DNA of 64,000 nt from Salaquimonas sp. (GTDB taxonomy: Bacteria; Pseudomonadota; Alphaproteobacteria; Rhizobiales; Rhizobiaceae): assembly GCA_028289365.1 (NCBI GenBank), contig JANQQM010000060.1, positions 54,601 through 118,600 of the forward strand, read 5' to 3'. The position numbers and the translations under genes were made by a program. Below, piece by piece: positions 17,406 to 26,604 of the stretch. The notes beneath the pieces were generated by a model that searched no databases, was not told the origin of the DNA, and saw nothing but the letters and a program-made list of their open reading frames with translations. How positions within the stretch are numbered: the first letter of the stretch is position 1; each line of letters starts with the position of its first letter.

Positions 17406-18743
17406 TTACTTGAGGTAGCCCTCATTTTTGAGGATCTTAGCGATGTCCTCATTAGCGTCGTCCAAAGCCTGCTGAGGGGTCTTCTGCCCGATTTCAGCCT
17501 CTTGTACGGCCTGACCCATCCGCTCTCCGACAAGGCCCCAGCCCGGGAAAGGTGGATAATAGTCAGCAGGAGCTTCGTTTAATGAAGCTTGATAGACTTT
17601 GAGAAATTCCCCGCCACCAAAATCGAAATTGTATTTTCCGACGAAATCCGGATGTTCCCAAACCGCATTGCGAGTAGTGGCAAGGTAGTTTGAATTCTGA
17701 GACACTTTGACCATAGTATCCGCGCTGGTCGCCCATTCGAGGAACATGTAGGCCGCTTCAGGTGCATCAGAATTACCAGCTACACATAGTCCATGCGATG
17801 CAAATGATGGCTCTGGCCCAGCCACTCCGCCAGGAACCACGGCAAAGCCAAGATTACCAGAAACCTTCGACTGCTCAGGATCAAGGATTCGCCCTGCAAG
17901 AGGCGCCCCATCAATCACCATGGCCACCGTGCCTTGTTGCATAGAGGTCACCACGTCATCGAACACAAAGCTTACAGCACCTTCTGGGGCGTAGTTTTGC
18001 TTTAGATTTACAAAAGTCTCGAGCGCCTGTACCGCCTCGGGTGAGTTCACAGTCGGTGTATAGTCATTTGGGAAATCCTTAAAATACTCCGCACCATGAC
18101 CGTAGAAAAACAAATTAAACGCCCAGATGTTTCCTGCCGAAGAAGCCGGACTTCCTCGGAGCGCCAACGCCGGTAGGCTATCACTGTGAACCGCGGCTGC
18201 TGCCTTGACAAAGTCATCGAATGAAGTTGGCGGCATTTCCACGCCAGCGTCTTTGAATTTATCAATCTGATAGTAGAGCATTACGGTCGCAGCAAAGAAG
18301 GGGAGACATTGCTGCTTACCGTCTACTGCCATGCCAGTTAGTGTCGACGGAATGAAGTCGTCAATATTTAGTTGAGCTGGGTCAGAAACATCTGTTCCGA
18401 CAAAATCGGCAACGGGCTTGATCCAACCATTGGCGGCATAGAGCGGCATATTTCCACTTTGTACCCCGACGATGTCGAACGCGCCGGATCCGGTCGCAAG
18501 CTCCAGCTGAGCCTTTTGAAGGGCGGCGGCTTCCGACAGTGTTTCGATGTTGACCTTAATTCCGGTCTCTGCCTCAAATTCAGGAACCAGTTCCGCCAAT
18601 CCCGGAAGGAACGACGCACCGTGATATAGGACATTGATTTCGGTTCCCTCGAACTTGCGCTTATCCTGCGCAATCGCCGAGCTTGCCATCAGTGCCAAAG
18701 CGGTGGTTGTTATTAGAGCGGACCGCAAGTTTCGTTTGGACAT
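17406..18743 (-). CDS. extracellular carbohydrate-binding protein (CUT1, family 1)
   Basis: Periplasmic receptor of the CUT1 importer. I use the ATG at 18743, preceded by GGAGG, instead of the track start at 18803; it gives a clean signal peptide (MSKRNLRSALITTTALALMASSAIAQ). The mature protein (about 420 residues) starts with KRKFEGTEINVLYHGASF and has the two-lobed fold of sugar-binding proteins (FEAETGIKVNIETLSEAAALQKAQLELATGSGAFDIVGVQSG). It heads the operon of transporter, sulfatase and dehydrogenase, divergent from a LysR regulator, so a sulfated carbohydrate or related compound is the likely ligand. Confidence 0.9.
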   Translation of the reverse strand: MSKRNLRSALITTTALALMASSAIAQDKRKFEGTEINVLYHGASFLPGLAELVPEFEAETGIKVNIETLSEAAALQKAQLELATGSGAFDIVGVQSGNMPLYAANGWIKPVADFVGTDVSDPAQLNIDDFIPSTLTGMAVDGKQQCLPFFAATVMLYYQIDKFKDAGVEMPPTSFDDFVKAAAAVHSDSLPALALRGSPASSAGNIWAFNLFFYGHGAEYFKDFPNDYTPTVNSPEAVQALETFVNLKQNYAPEGAVSFVFDDVVTSMQQGTVAMVIDGAPLAGRILDPEQSKVSGNLGFAVVPGGVAGPEPSFASHGLCVAGNSDAPEAAYMFLEWATSADTMVKVSQNSNYLATTRNAVWEHPDFVGKYNFDFGGGEFLKVYQASLNEAPADYYPPFPGWGLVGERMGQAVQEAEIGQKTPQQALDDANEDIAKILKNEGYLK

Positions 18744-19234
18744 GATTACCTCCATGTCTTCAAGAGTTGTGTTTGGGCAATTGCGCTGCGGCTGAACTGC
18801 CAATCAACGCAGATTCCGTTGAGGCGAATTTTGGTGTTAAATTTCGCACGACGTGAAAACCGTGGCCGCCATAACAACGGTGTTCGCGATGGGCATCTCC
18901 AAGGAGACAGCGTGTTTCGCGAACCAAGGGAACCCGAAGACCTGGCAAACATGACGTGAACACCATGCGCTGACAGTGGCGGGTAGCAGAAAGAACAATC
19001 TTCTCTAGTTGATTTCCAACAGCGAACAAGCTCCACTGGGTTTGCCACCGAAACGGCAAATGGGGCAGTTTCAAATCTTCTGTCGGACCTCCCAGTCCAA
19101 GATAATTGCACATCTCGTTTTCAGCATCGTCTTTTGACCATGCCTTCCTCCCTATCCTGAAGCATGCAAAGAAATTGGACATCTGGGTAAGGCTAAGATT
19201 ATATGCCCTATGCAAAAAACGTATAGGTCAGCAA
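18744..19234. promoter_or_regulatory. divergent intergenic region between CUT1 operon and LysR gene
   Basis: About 490 bp with only shadow ORFs. It must hold the promoters of the leftward transporter-sulfatase operon and the rightward LysR gene. I did not find a convincing LysR box by eye. Confidence 0.5.
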
Positions 19235-20107
19235 ATGAGGAGTATGAGGCAATTTGTAATCGTCGCAGATTGCGGCAGTATTTCCCGGGCTGCGGCACGC
19301 TTGAACATTTCGCAACCCACCTTGTCGCGATCAATCCGTAACTTAGAAGCAAACCGCGGCGTCGAACTTTTTAACCGACATGGCGAGGGGGTGACATTAA
19401 CCCAATATGGGCAAATCCTCTACGCGCACGCGGTGAGCATTCTAAATCAATATGATCGGGCCAACGAAGAAATCCGTCAGCTACAAGGAAGCGGCAAGGC
19501 TTCGTTGAGGATCGCCGCTGGCGACCTTTGGGGCTATGTTCATTTGCCGACAGCGGTAAAGGAATATTCGGATCGACATCCAGACGTCCTAGTCGACTTG
19601 GAAATTGTAAGCCACGCAAATCGTCTCGATGGGCTTCGAAATGGAACATATGATTTGGTATTCGGCATCATCGACCCATCGGTTGAAGCGCTGTACTCAA
19701 TGACCTTCCTAAAGCTTAAGAAAGAAGGTTTTCATATTTACGGAGATAGCCATCATCCATTGCGTGGCGTCCATCGAATTCGAAAGCGCGATTTGGCCGG
19801 TCATCGGTGGATAAATCACCAGTTTGAATTTGGGCTCAATGATGATGCCGGAGAAGGCCAAGAGCGTGACTACGCTGTTAAGGCCAATACACTTTTGAGT
19901 GCAATCCAAGTAATGCGGGGTTCACAATTACTTATCTCCGCTTCTAGTGGGTTTGACGATCTCCTAAAAACGTTTGGAATACTGCCTATATGCAGTGACG
20001 CGACACGACAAGTGCTCGATAGCGGCGCTATTTTTTGGGGTGATTTACAGGAGAAACCCATGCTGCGCTATTTTGTGGAATCAGTGAAACGCCAAGTAAA
20101 TGGCTAA
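19235..20107 (+). CDS. LysR family transcriptional regulator
   Basis: The N-terminal helix-turn-helix MRSMRQFVIVADCGSISRAAARLNISQPTLSRSIRNLE is unmistakable. I prefer the ATG at 19235, because LysR proteins begin a few residues before this motif and the track start at 19106 would add 43 unrelated residues. The resulting 290 residues fit the family, with an effector-binding domain from about residue 90 (GSGKASLRIAAGDLWGYVHLPTAV). Divergent placement beside the CUT1-sulfatase operon suggests it controls that operon and itself; the inducer is unknown. Confidence 0.88.
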   Translation: MRSMRQFVIVADCGSISRAAARLNISQPTLSRSIRNLEANRGVELFNRHGEGVTLTQYGQILYAHAVSILNQYDRANEEIRQLQGSGKASLRIAAGDLWGYVHLPTAVKEYSDRHPDVLVDLEIVSHANRLDGLRNGTYDLVFGIIDPSVEALYSMTFLKLKKEGFHIYGDSHHPLRGVHRIRKRDLAGHRWINHQFEFGLNDDAGEGQERDYAVKANTLLSAIQVMRGSQLLISASSGFDDLLKTFGILPICSDATRQVLDSGAIFWGDLQEKPMLRYFVESVKRQVNG

Positions 20108-20551
20108 CGCATTACGATGCAATGAGGGAGTGTTGCACAAATTCAAAATGCACCCCAGCAGCACAGACTGGCGCCGCGATCAACAGTTCAGTGCCTAATA
20201 CAATCGGCATGCGTTTGGTTTCTTTGGCCAAGTCACGCCTAAATTCTAAATCTTCGGACCACCAGATTATTCCATCCAGATCTATAAAACTTGTAAGCAT
20301 ATCAATGCGGTCTACAACGCTCTTAGCGGAGGCAAAAAGACGCTGTTCTTCGACACTTGAATGCATTCATGCGCGCATCAGGCGCTGGACCGGCAAGAGA
20401 AGCTGATTTCCGACTTCTCAGCTAAGAACTCCAACCGATGCCGAGTACGTTTCAACAAGCGAGCGTACAACGAGCAATGCTCTCTTAGCTTAATCTGAAT
20501 GAATACCTTGGTCGTGACTCAGGCGTGGTTATGGAAAGGGGCTATTGCATT
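20108..20551. other. 444-bp intergenic stretch without recognised gene
   Basis: It lies between the convergent LysR gene and the flavoenzyme operon end. A minus-strand ORF at 20112-20366 and a plus-strand ORF at 20122-20406 overlap each other; neither shows a domain I know. The minus one (ending PVCAAGVHFEFVQHSLIAS) could be a decayed gene tail. No clear terminator stem with a T-run was found. Confidence 0.35.
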
Positions 20552-21925
20552 CTAAACAACCGGGCCAAGCTTCAGTTTGCTTCCGTCAAAGAAACGTGAG
20601 TACCTGAAACGGTTCAAGTTATGTGTAGGCTCCTTTTGTAAAGCAATGTCGGAAACAATCTTGCCAACGCCAGGCCCCATCCCAAAGCCATGGCCACTCA
20701 TGCCAGTCGCAAGTATCAACCCGGGAAATTCAGAGACCCGATCAACAACAGGAACAATGTCCGGCATGAAGTCGATCATGCCAGCCCAACTTTTCAGGAT
20801 TCTTGGACGCCCAAGCTGGGGAAACAGTATTGAAAATTCTCGGATCAAACTCTCGACGGCATCGCGATTTGGTTCAGGATCCAAAACGCGAGTTTTTTCG
20901 AATGGACTGATTTGGTCGGAGTTCCATCTCTTTGGGATCCACCCATCAGGAAATCCGAGAGGACCAAACAATCTGAGCCTAGGGTTGGCAAGACTCGATT
21001 TTAGAGTTGGGAGATAGTGCTTCATACTTCTGATTGCGTGCCATCCCAGATACATGTCTTGAGGATTGCGATCTGAAAGCGTGTATCCACCATCTTCTCT
21101 ACGCCGTATTGCAAGGCCTTCATCGATAGCCATTCCGGGTAGTATTTCCGGCAGAACTTCCGTTTGAGCTACCGTACCCTTGACGGACAATTGTGGAAGA
21201 CGAACGCCATGTTGCTGCAACAGCAGCGAAGACCATGCACCACCAGCTAGTACAACCTGTTCAGATCGAACAGAGCCATGTTCGGTTACAACGCCAACAA
21301 CTCTACCAGCCTCAATGTAGAGTGAACGCACAGCGCAGTCTTCAAGAATTGCGACCCCCTCAGTATGCACTAACCTCGCCACCGCCGGAACTGCTTTCCA
21401 TGGTTCCGCTCTGGCGTCGCTGGGCGTCGATATACCGCCGACCCAAGGGCTATCGCCGCGCCCTTCCCCGGCATTGTGATCAATTTTTTTGGCAAGCTCC
21501 TCAGAGGATAGCCAGGTCGTCTGCAGTTGATGCTCTTTGGCAACTTCAATCCACTCTGCAAATTTTTCCAATCGCGGTTCTTCTCGTGCCAGGTAGGTGC
21601 AACCACCCCTAACAAAACCGGTTTTGCCATTGAGTTCGAGGTCAACTTCTTCCCAAAGTCTGTTGGCTTCCATGACGATTGGCAGTTCAGCGGCATCCCG
21701 TCCTTGCTGGCGCAACCATCCCCAATTTCTGCTGGATTGTTCACCAGCAATGCGCCCCTTCTCGACCACCAGGACCTTCATGCCCTGGCGATTTGCATAT
21801 AGGGCGGTGAAGATTCCGACTATGCCGCCGCCGATCACCACCAGATCAACGGCCTCCGGGAGATGATCTGAAAATTGCTTTGGCGAGCTCGCGGTGATTT
21901 CGGCCTGTGAGTGAACTTTGACCAT
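20552..21925 (-). CDS. FAD-dependent oxidoreductase of the DAO family
   Basis: A 457-residue flavoenzyme. The N-terminal dinucleotide fold (DLVVIGGGIVGIFTALYANRQGMKVLVVEK, about residues 27-56) is followed by SSRNWGWLRQQGRD, typical of D-amino-acid-oxidase/glycine-oxidase relatives that oxidise amines or N-substituted amino acids. The C-terminal LATGMSGHGFGMGPGVGKIVSD contributes to FAD binding. It is the last gene of the FrlB/FrlD-dipeptide importer operon. Since Amadoriases (fructosyl-amino-acid oxidases) belong to this superfamily, oxidation of a glycated or N-alkyl amino acid is plausible. Other amine substrates are equally possible on sequence alone. Confidence 0.88.
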   Translation of the reverse strand: MVKVHSQAEITASSPKQFSDHLPEAVDLVVIGGGIVGIFTALYANRQGMKVLVVEKGRIAGEQSSRNWGWLRQQGRDAAELPIVMEANRLWEEVDLELNGKTGFVRGGCTYLAREEPRLEKFAEWIEVAKEHQLQTTWLSSEELAKKIDHNAGEGRGDSPWVGGISTPSDARAEPWKAVPAVARLVHTEGVAILEDCAVRSLYIEAGRVVGVVTEHGSVRSEQVVLAGGAWSSLLLQQHGVRLPQLSVKGTVAQTEVLPEILPGMAIDEGLAIRRREDGGYTLSDRNPQDMYLGWHAIRSMKHYLPTLKSSLANPRLRLFGPLGFPDGWIPKRWNSDQISPFEKTRVLDPEPNRDAVESLIREFSILFPQLGRPRILKSWAGMIDFMPDIVPVVDRVSEFPGLILATGMSGHGFGMGPGVGKIVSDIALQKEPTHNLNRFRYSRFFDGSKLKLGPVV

Positions 21926-21964
21926 ATTGGCAAATCTCCACCTGCCTGCTCAAGATCTCAATCG

Positions 21965-23032
21965 CTAAGCGACTGACGTGATATGTGGCCGAAGTAATTC
22001 GAGATCCGCTTCGCTAAGTCTATCCGCTGCTTCATCGCGATGATGCCAATAGGGATATATGAGCGGCTGCAAACTGACCTCGTCGAGACTGCTCCGTTCT
22101 TCGGCCGTGAGTTTTAGCTCTGCTGCAGCGAGATTGTCTTTAAAGTGAGCTTCAGTTCGACCACCGATAATGACGGATGTGACGGCATTTCGACCGATGA
22201 GCCAAGCGAGTGCAACCTGGGCTGCCGAAACCTCCCTCTCTTTCGCTATTGATAGCAATGCCTCTACAATGTTCCAAAGCCGGCCTTCATCGCGAATTGG
22301 GGGCTCCTTCCATCCTGCGAACTGACGCGAGCCCTCAGGTGTAGATTGATCGCGACGGTGCTTTCCAGTCAGCAATCCACCGGCAAGTGGGCTCCAAACC
22401 AAAACACCAAGACCTTGATCCTGGGCGATGGGAAGCAACTCATACTCGGCATCCCGAGATTCTAAGGAATAGTGTATTTGTTGGCTAACAAAACGTTGAC
22501 GTTTGTCATTTGCACTGACACCGAGCGCTTTCATTATGTGCCAGCCTGCGAAATTGGAGCACCCTATGTACCGGACCTTTCCATCACGAATGAGGGTATC
22601 AAGTGCCTCAAGCGTTTCTTCCAAAGGAGTCTCGCCATCCCACTCGTGCAACTGGTAGAGGTCGATCACGTCAGTTTTCAATCGTTTCAAGCTTGCTTCG
22701 CAGGCTGCGATCAGATGCTGTCGCGACGATCCAACATCGTTCGGACCCTCTCCCATGCGGAAACGAGCTTTTGTGGAAATCAGCACTCCGCTTTTACGTT
22801 TGCCGCCAAGGGCATCACCAACGATTTTTTCGGATAGGCCGTCGGAGTAAACATCTGCGGTGTCAATCATATTTACACCAGCGTCGAGGCTCATATCAAT
22901 TATTCGGGCTGCTTCAGGAACTCCGAGCTCGCCGATTTTCTCCGCCCAGCCGACGCCACCGAACGTCATTGTACCGATTGTCATCGTCGAGACTCTAAGG
23001 CCTGACCGTCCTAACAGTCTGTACTCCATCAT
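21965..23032 (-). CDS. aldo/keto reductase
   Basis: A 355-residue NADPH-dependent oxidoreductase. MEYRLLGRSGLRVSTMTIGTMTFGG opens the barrel; catalytic Asp and Tyr are in DTADVYSDG, Lys in STKARF and His in LYQLHEWDG, with the NADPH-binding VIIGGRTEAHFKDNLAA near the end. It is longer than average (about 320) but within the YajO/IolS-like range. In this operon it could reduce a dicarbonyl or keto sugar such as a deoxyosone arising from Amadori compounds; that role is inference. Confidence 0.88.
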   Translation of the reverse strand: MMEYRLLGRSGLRVSTMTIGTMTFGGVGWAEKIGELGVPEAARIIDMSLDAGVNMIDTADVYSDGLSEKIVGDALGGKRKSGVLISTKARFRMGEGPNDVGSSRQHLIAACEASLKRLKTDVIDLYQLHEWDGETPLEETLEALDTLIRDGKVRYIGCSNFAGWHIMKALGVSANDKRQRFVSQQIHYSLESRDAEYELLPIAQDQGLGVLVWSPLAGGLLTGKHRRDQSTPEGSRQFAGWKEPPIRDEGRLWNIVEALLSIAKEREVSAAQVALAWLIGRNAVTSVIIGGRTEAHFKDNLAAAELKLTAEERSSLDEVSLQPLIYPYWHHRDEAADRLSEADLELLRPHITSVA

Positions 23033-23146
23033 TCTCTCCTATCAATTGATTCGCCGATTTCTGTTGGCCAATTGAAGCCTTAGTGCGAATAGAGAGCACG
23101 AAGTGATGCTCTGGCCCCTCGCGGGATGTCTTGCTCGACTTCGCGC

Positions 23147-23986
23147 TTAGCTAAGTGCCCTGGAGAGACGATTTATTGAGTCCTCCAAAAATTTTTTTGG
23201 CTCCAATCCGTACCGCCCAGCGTTCATTTCCACAGTCAGAAGTCCGCGGTAGCCCTGGTCATCCATGTACTGCAGGTACTCTTGCATTGGCAGATCACCG
23301 TCTCCCCAAACCATGTGGGATGAGATAGGCGGGACTGCATCGACAAAATGACAGTGTATGATCGTCTCGCCATAGAGATCAAAGTGCTCGGCAGGCTCTT
23401 CGCCTTGGATCGCCATGGCGCCGGTGTCCAAGGCGGTCTTTAAGTTGGATGAGCCAACCTCGTTCAGATACCTCTTTAAGTCCGTTGCCGTTAGGACAAG
23501 ATTAGTCTCTTGCGGCTGAAGGGACTCAGTGATGCATATCACGCCAAGGGATTGCGCATATTCGGTAATCTCCCGCATTGCTTTAACAGAGCGTAGCCAG
23601 GCAGTTTCTGCCGGTTCCTCGTAATAACCCCAGCCACATGTCACGAACAAAAGGCGGCAGTTTAAGTCCGAACAGATTTCAACTGCACGCTTAAAAAATG
23701 CAATACTCGAATTTCGGAGAGTCTCATCTGCGGAGGCTATGTTCACTGGATACACCATCTGCTCAGGTGTGTAACATGCAAGTTCAAGGCCTCGCGATAT
23801 CAGACTTTGCTTAAGTCCAGCAACCTCTGCTTTACCAACATGATCGACATGAAAATGTGGTGCCCACCCCCACATCTCAAAGTGCTTGATTCCCAGTTCC
23901 GCCATATCATTGAGACAGGTCTCCAGAGAGAATTTTCCGTATCCGAAATTAGACCCACTAATATTGTCAGGTGTTAGATTCTGCAT
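23147..23986 (-). CDS. sugar phosphate isomerase/epimerase (TIM barrel)
   Basis: The start is set at ATG 23986, preceded by AAAGGAA; the track start at 24091 would overlap the upstream SDR gene and adds a non-conserved leader. The 279-residue protein has the xylose-isomerase-like barrel: LGIKHFEMWGWAPHFHVDH, CITESLQPQETNLV with a metal-binding Glu, KTALDTGAMAIQGE, IIHCHFVDAVP and LTVEMNAGRY. It lies in the Amadori-type operon between an SDR and the aldo/keto reductase and probably isomerises a sugar intermediate. Confidence 0.82.
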   Translation of the reverse strand: MQNLTPDNISGSNFGYGKFSLETCLNDMAELGIKHFEMWGWAPHFHVDHVGKAEVAGLKQSLISRGLELACYTPEQMVYPVNIASADETLRNSSIAFFKRAVEICSDLNCRLLFVTCGWGYYEEPAETAWLRSVKAMREITEYAQSLGVICITESLQPQETNLVLTATDLKRYLNEVGSSNLKTALDTGAMAIQGEEPAEHFDLYGETIIHCHFVDAVPPISSHMVWGDGDLPMQEYLQYMDDQGYRGLLTVEMNAGRYGLEPKKFLEDSINRLSRALS

Positions 23987-24081
23987 GGTTGATTCCTTTC
24001 GACGGCGAGCATCGGCCTTTGTTCTGCAAGTGCCGTTTCTGGACTTCACTCTTTCACTGCACTCCGTTCGTAAGAGACTTT

Positions 24082-24828
24082 CTAGATGCATTCTTTCAAG
24101 TTTCTGGTTTGTGGCGGTAACCGGAAGAACTGCGGCGCAACGGAAATTTCCGGCGTATAGGCGCGCGGATTTTGCTTCAGCACAAACAAGACGGTATCAG
24201 CGACATCTTCGGGTTGAAGCAGTTGAGTTCGATCATCTTCATGATTTTGCGATCTTTGAAGCGTATCAGCGGCACCGGGATTGATAACGGTGGCCTTCAC
24301 GCCATGTTCAAATCCCTCTGCATCAATAACTTGAGTAAAGCCAACAACACCAAATTTCGACGCAACATAGGGTCCCATATGATTGCTCCCCACCTTACCG
24401 GAACCCGAACCAATGTTGATGATGTGGCCAGAGCCTCGTTCACACATTTGCCCGAATACGGCTTGAGTGCAGAGCATTGTCCCCTTCAGATTGACGTCGA
24501 GGACAAAGTCCCAGTCGTCCTCTTGAATATCAACAATAGCGCTGTGCACTGCCACGCCACCATTGTTGACAAGGATGTCGACTTGGCCGAATTCAGCGTC
24601 TGTTTTGTCGACCATGTTGCGAATTTGATCGGCATAGCGAACATCAGTTTTGACCGAAATCGCTTTCCCGCCCAGACTGTTAATTTCCGAGGCAACAGTA
24701 TCGATTTCCTCCACGTCCGGTGAGGCCAGACAAACGTTTACCCCTTCCGCATGAAGAGCAAGTGCAATCGCCTTGCCAAATCCGCGGCCACCTCCGGTCA
24801 CAATTGCAGCTTTTCCCTTTATATCCAT
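24082..24828 (-). CDS. short-chain dehydrogenase/reductase (SDR)
   Basis: The true start is most likely ATG 24828 (MDIKGKAAIVTGGGRGFGKA); the 37 residues before it in the track ORF overlap the ATPase gene. 248 residues is standard for a classical SDR. TGGGRGFG binds the cofactor, NNGG follows strand four, and the catalytic Ser and YVASK are present. It is encoded directly after the importer ATPase genes. The substrate is probably a sugar or polyol released from the imported compound. Confidence 0.87.
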   Translation of the reverse strand: MDIKGKAAIVTGGGRGFGKAIALALHAEGVNVCLASPDVEEIDTVASEINSLGGKAISVKTDVRYADQIRNMVDKTDAEFGQVDILVNNGGVAVHSAIVDIQEDDWDFVLDVNLKGTMLCTQAVFGQMCERGSGHIINIGSGSGKVGSNHMGPYVASKFGVVGFTQVIDAEGFEHGVKATVINPGAADTLQRSQNHEDDRTQLLQPEDVADTVLFVLKQNPRAYTPEISVAPQFFRLPPQTRNLKECI

Positions 24829-24844
24829 AACATCGCCTGCTTTC

Positions 24845-25747
24845 TCATTCTTTCGCCACAAAATGACCGGGCTCGACTTCCACATGTTCAACACGAACAG
24901 GTCCCTCACCCGCCGGCCAACGGGGACTAGGAATCTCACCAGTTAACAGCAGTCTTTCCTTTCGTTGCCGTGGATCAGCTATGGGAGCGGCCGACAGCAA
25001 TTTTTTGGTATAGGAATGGGTTGGGTTCTCGAATACCTGAGCACGCTTGCCGATTTCGACTATTTGCCCTAAATACATGACCGCCACGCGATGAGCCATG
25101 CGCTCGACAACAGCCAAGTCATGGGTGATAAAGAGATAGCTTAATCCCATGTCGCGCTGCAGTTCCATCATAAGATTGATGACCTGCGCTTGCACGGAAA
25201 CATCCAGCGCTGACACTGATTCATCAGCAATCACGAGCTTGGGCTGAAGGGCCAGCGCGCGTGCAATGCATACCCGCTGGCGTTGCCCCCCCGAAAACTG
25301 GTGAGGAAACTGCTCCATGTGGCTTGCCATCAAACCGACGCGTTCAAAAAGTCTTGCCACACGATCCCGAAGTTCAGAGCCTCGCTTTGCCAGGCCATGA
25401 ATGATCAAAGGTTCAGATACAGAATAACCAACGGATCGACGTGGATCGAGGCTGGCAAACGGATCCTGGAAGATCATTTGCATCTTGGCGCGATGCGGGC
25501 GCATCTGCGATGTCGACAGACCTCTGATCTCTTGATTGTCGAGTTTGACGCTGCCACCATCTGCTTCGAGCAATTTACATATCAATTGTGCAAGCGTTGA
25601 CTTTCCACAGCCACTTTCACCCACAACTGCCAGCGTTTCTGAATGTTGAATTTCAATGTCAACATGTTCAACGGCGTGGACCTTCGATCCATCAGCAATT
25701 GGGAACACTTTCTGGAGGTCGTGGACCTCAAGCAATGGAGTTGTCAT
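24845..25747 (-). CDS. peptide-type ABC transporter ATP-binding protein (DppF/OppF-like)
   Basis: A 300-residue ATPase with Walker A GESGCGKST, signature FSGGQRQRVCIARA, Walker B LVIADESVSALD (Ser replacing the usual Pro after Glu) and the DppF/OppF-type C-terminal extension (IADPRQRKERLLLTGEIPSP). It overlaps the DppD-like gene by 4 nt. It forms a heterodimer with that subunit to power uptake through the two permeases. Confidence 0.93.
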   Translation of the reverse strand: MTTPLLEVHDLQKVFPIADGSKVHAVEHVDIEIQHSETLAVVGESGCGKSTLAQLICKLLEADGGSVKLDNQEIRGLSTSQMRPHRAKMQMIFQDPFASLDPRRSVGYSVSEPLIIHGLAKRGSELRDRVARLFERVGLMASHMEQFPHQFSGGQRQRVCIARALALQPKLVIADESVSALDVSVQAQVINLMMELQRDMGLSYLFITHDLAVVERMAHRVAVMYLGQIVEIGKRAQVFENPTHSYTKKLLSAAPIADPRQRKERLLLTGEIPSPRWPAGEGPVRVEHVEVEPGHFVAKE

Positions 25748-26604
25748 TCGTCCTCCTCCTGAACTAGATCGAATAGCTCAGGTTCGGTCTTGCCAGTCAT
25801 TGACCCTAAACGCGGGATAGAGGCGAGGAGAGCTTGCGTGTACTTCGCTGTTGGTTTTTCAAATATGTCATATACAGTTCCGGTCTCGACCACTCTAGAA
25901 CGCTTCATCACAACAATGTCGTCTGCAACTTCCGCAACCACACCCATGTCGTGGGTGATCAACATGACCGATGCCCCGGTCTGATCCTGCAGATCCTTCA
26001 TCAAGCCCAACATTTGGGCCTGGATCGTTACATCGAGTGCCGTTGTTGGTTCATCGGCAATGAGTAGTTTCGGATCGCACGACAATGCCATTGCGATCAT
26101 CACCCTCTGACGCATCCCACCGGATAATTGATGCGGATAGTCACTGAGAACTTTTTCGGCACGTGGGATGCGTACCATTTCATACATTTCAAGGGCTTTG
26201 CTATATGCCTCTTGCTTTGAAAGCCCCTGGTGCAACTGAATTGCCTCAATGACCTGATTGCCAGTTGTGTAGACAGGGTTGAGGCTAGTTAGCGGCTCCT
26301 GGAACACCATGGAAATCTCATTGCCGCGAATATCACGCATTTCCCGTTCGGACGCTTTGATCAGATCAATTTCCGATCCGTCTTTCCGTTGAAACAAGAT
26401 TTCGCCGCTATCGATTTCAGCGCGCGTTCCCAGAGTAACAAGTCTCATAACTGAGAGCGCAGTGACGGACTTTCCGGAGCCGCTTTCACCAACAACGGCT
26501 GTTGTCTTGCCTGGATAGAGATCGAACGAGAGATCTTTTAACGCTGTAAAGGTACCAAATCTAACGGTGAGATTTCGAATGGATAGGAGCGGTTTGTCAG
26601 CCAT
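25744..26604 (-). CDS. peptide-type ABC transporter ATP-binding protein (DppD/OppD-like)
   Basis: The start is ATG 26604 (MADKPLLSIRNLTVRFG), which shares one nt with the permease stop (TGATG); the track ORF adds 37 spurious residues. The 286-residue ATPase has Walker A GESGSGKS, signature LSGGMRQRVMIAMA and Walker B LLIADEPTTALD. The C-terminal end is shorter than in classical DppD and I see no clear Fe-S cysteine cluster. Confidence 0.93.
   Translation of the reverse strand: MADKPLLSIRNLTVRFGTFTALKDLSFDLYPGKTTAVVGESGSGKSVTALSVMRLVTLGTRAEIDSGEILFQRKDGSEIDLIKASEREMRDIRGNEISMVFQEPLTSLNPVYTTGNQVIEAIQLHQGLSKQEAYSKALEMYEMVRIPRAEKVLSDYPHQLSGGMRQRVMIAMALSCDPKLLIADEPTTALDVTIQAQMLGLMKDLQDQTGASVMLITHDMGVVAEVADDIVVMKRSRVVETGTVYDIFEKPTAKYTQALLASIPRLGSMTGKTEPELFDLVQEEDE

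Noticed and set aside
18746-19215. Two minus-strand ORFs of 121 and 151 codons in the divergent LysR region
   Set aside because: Cys/Arg/Ser-rich translations without family features, lying over the expected promoters.
20112-20366. 84-codon minus-strand ORF between LysR and the flavoenzyme gene
   Set aside because: Composition is protein-like, but no domain is recognised, an opposite ORF overlaps it, and no ribosome site is clear.
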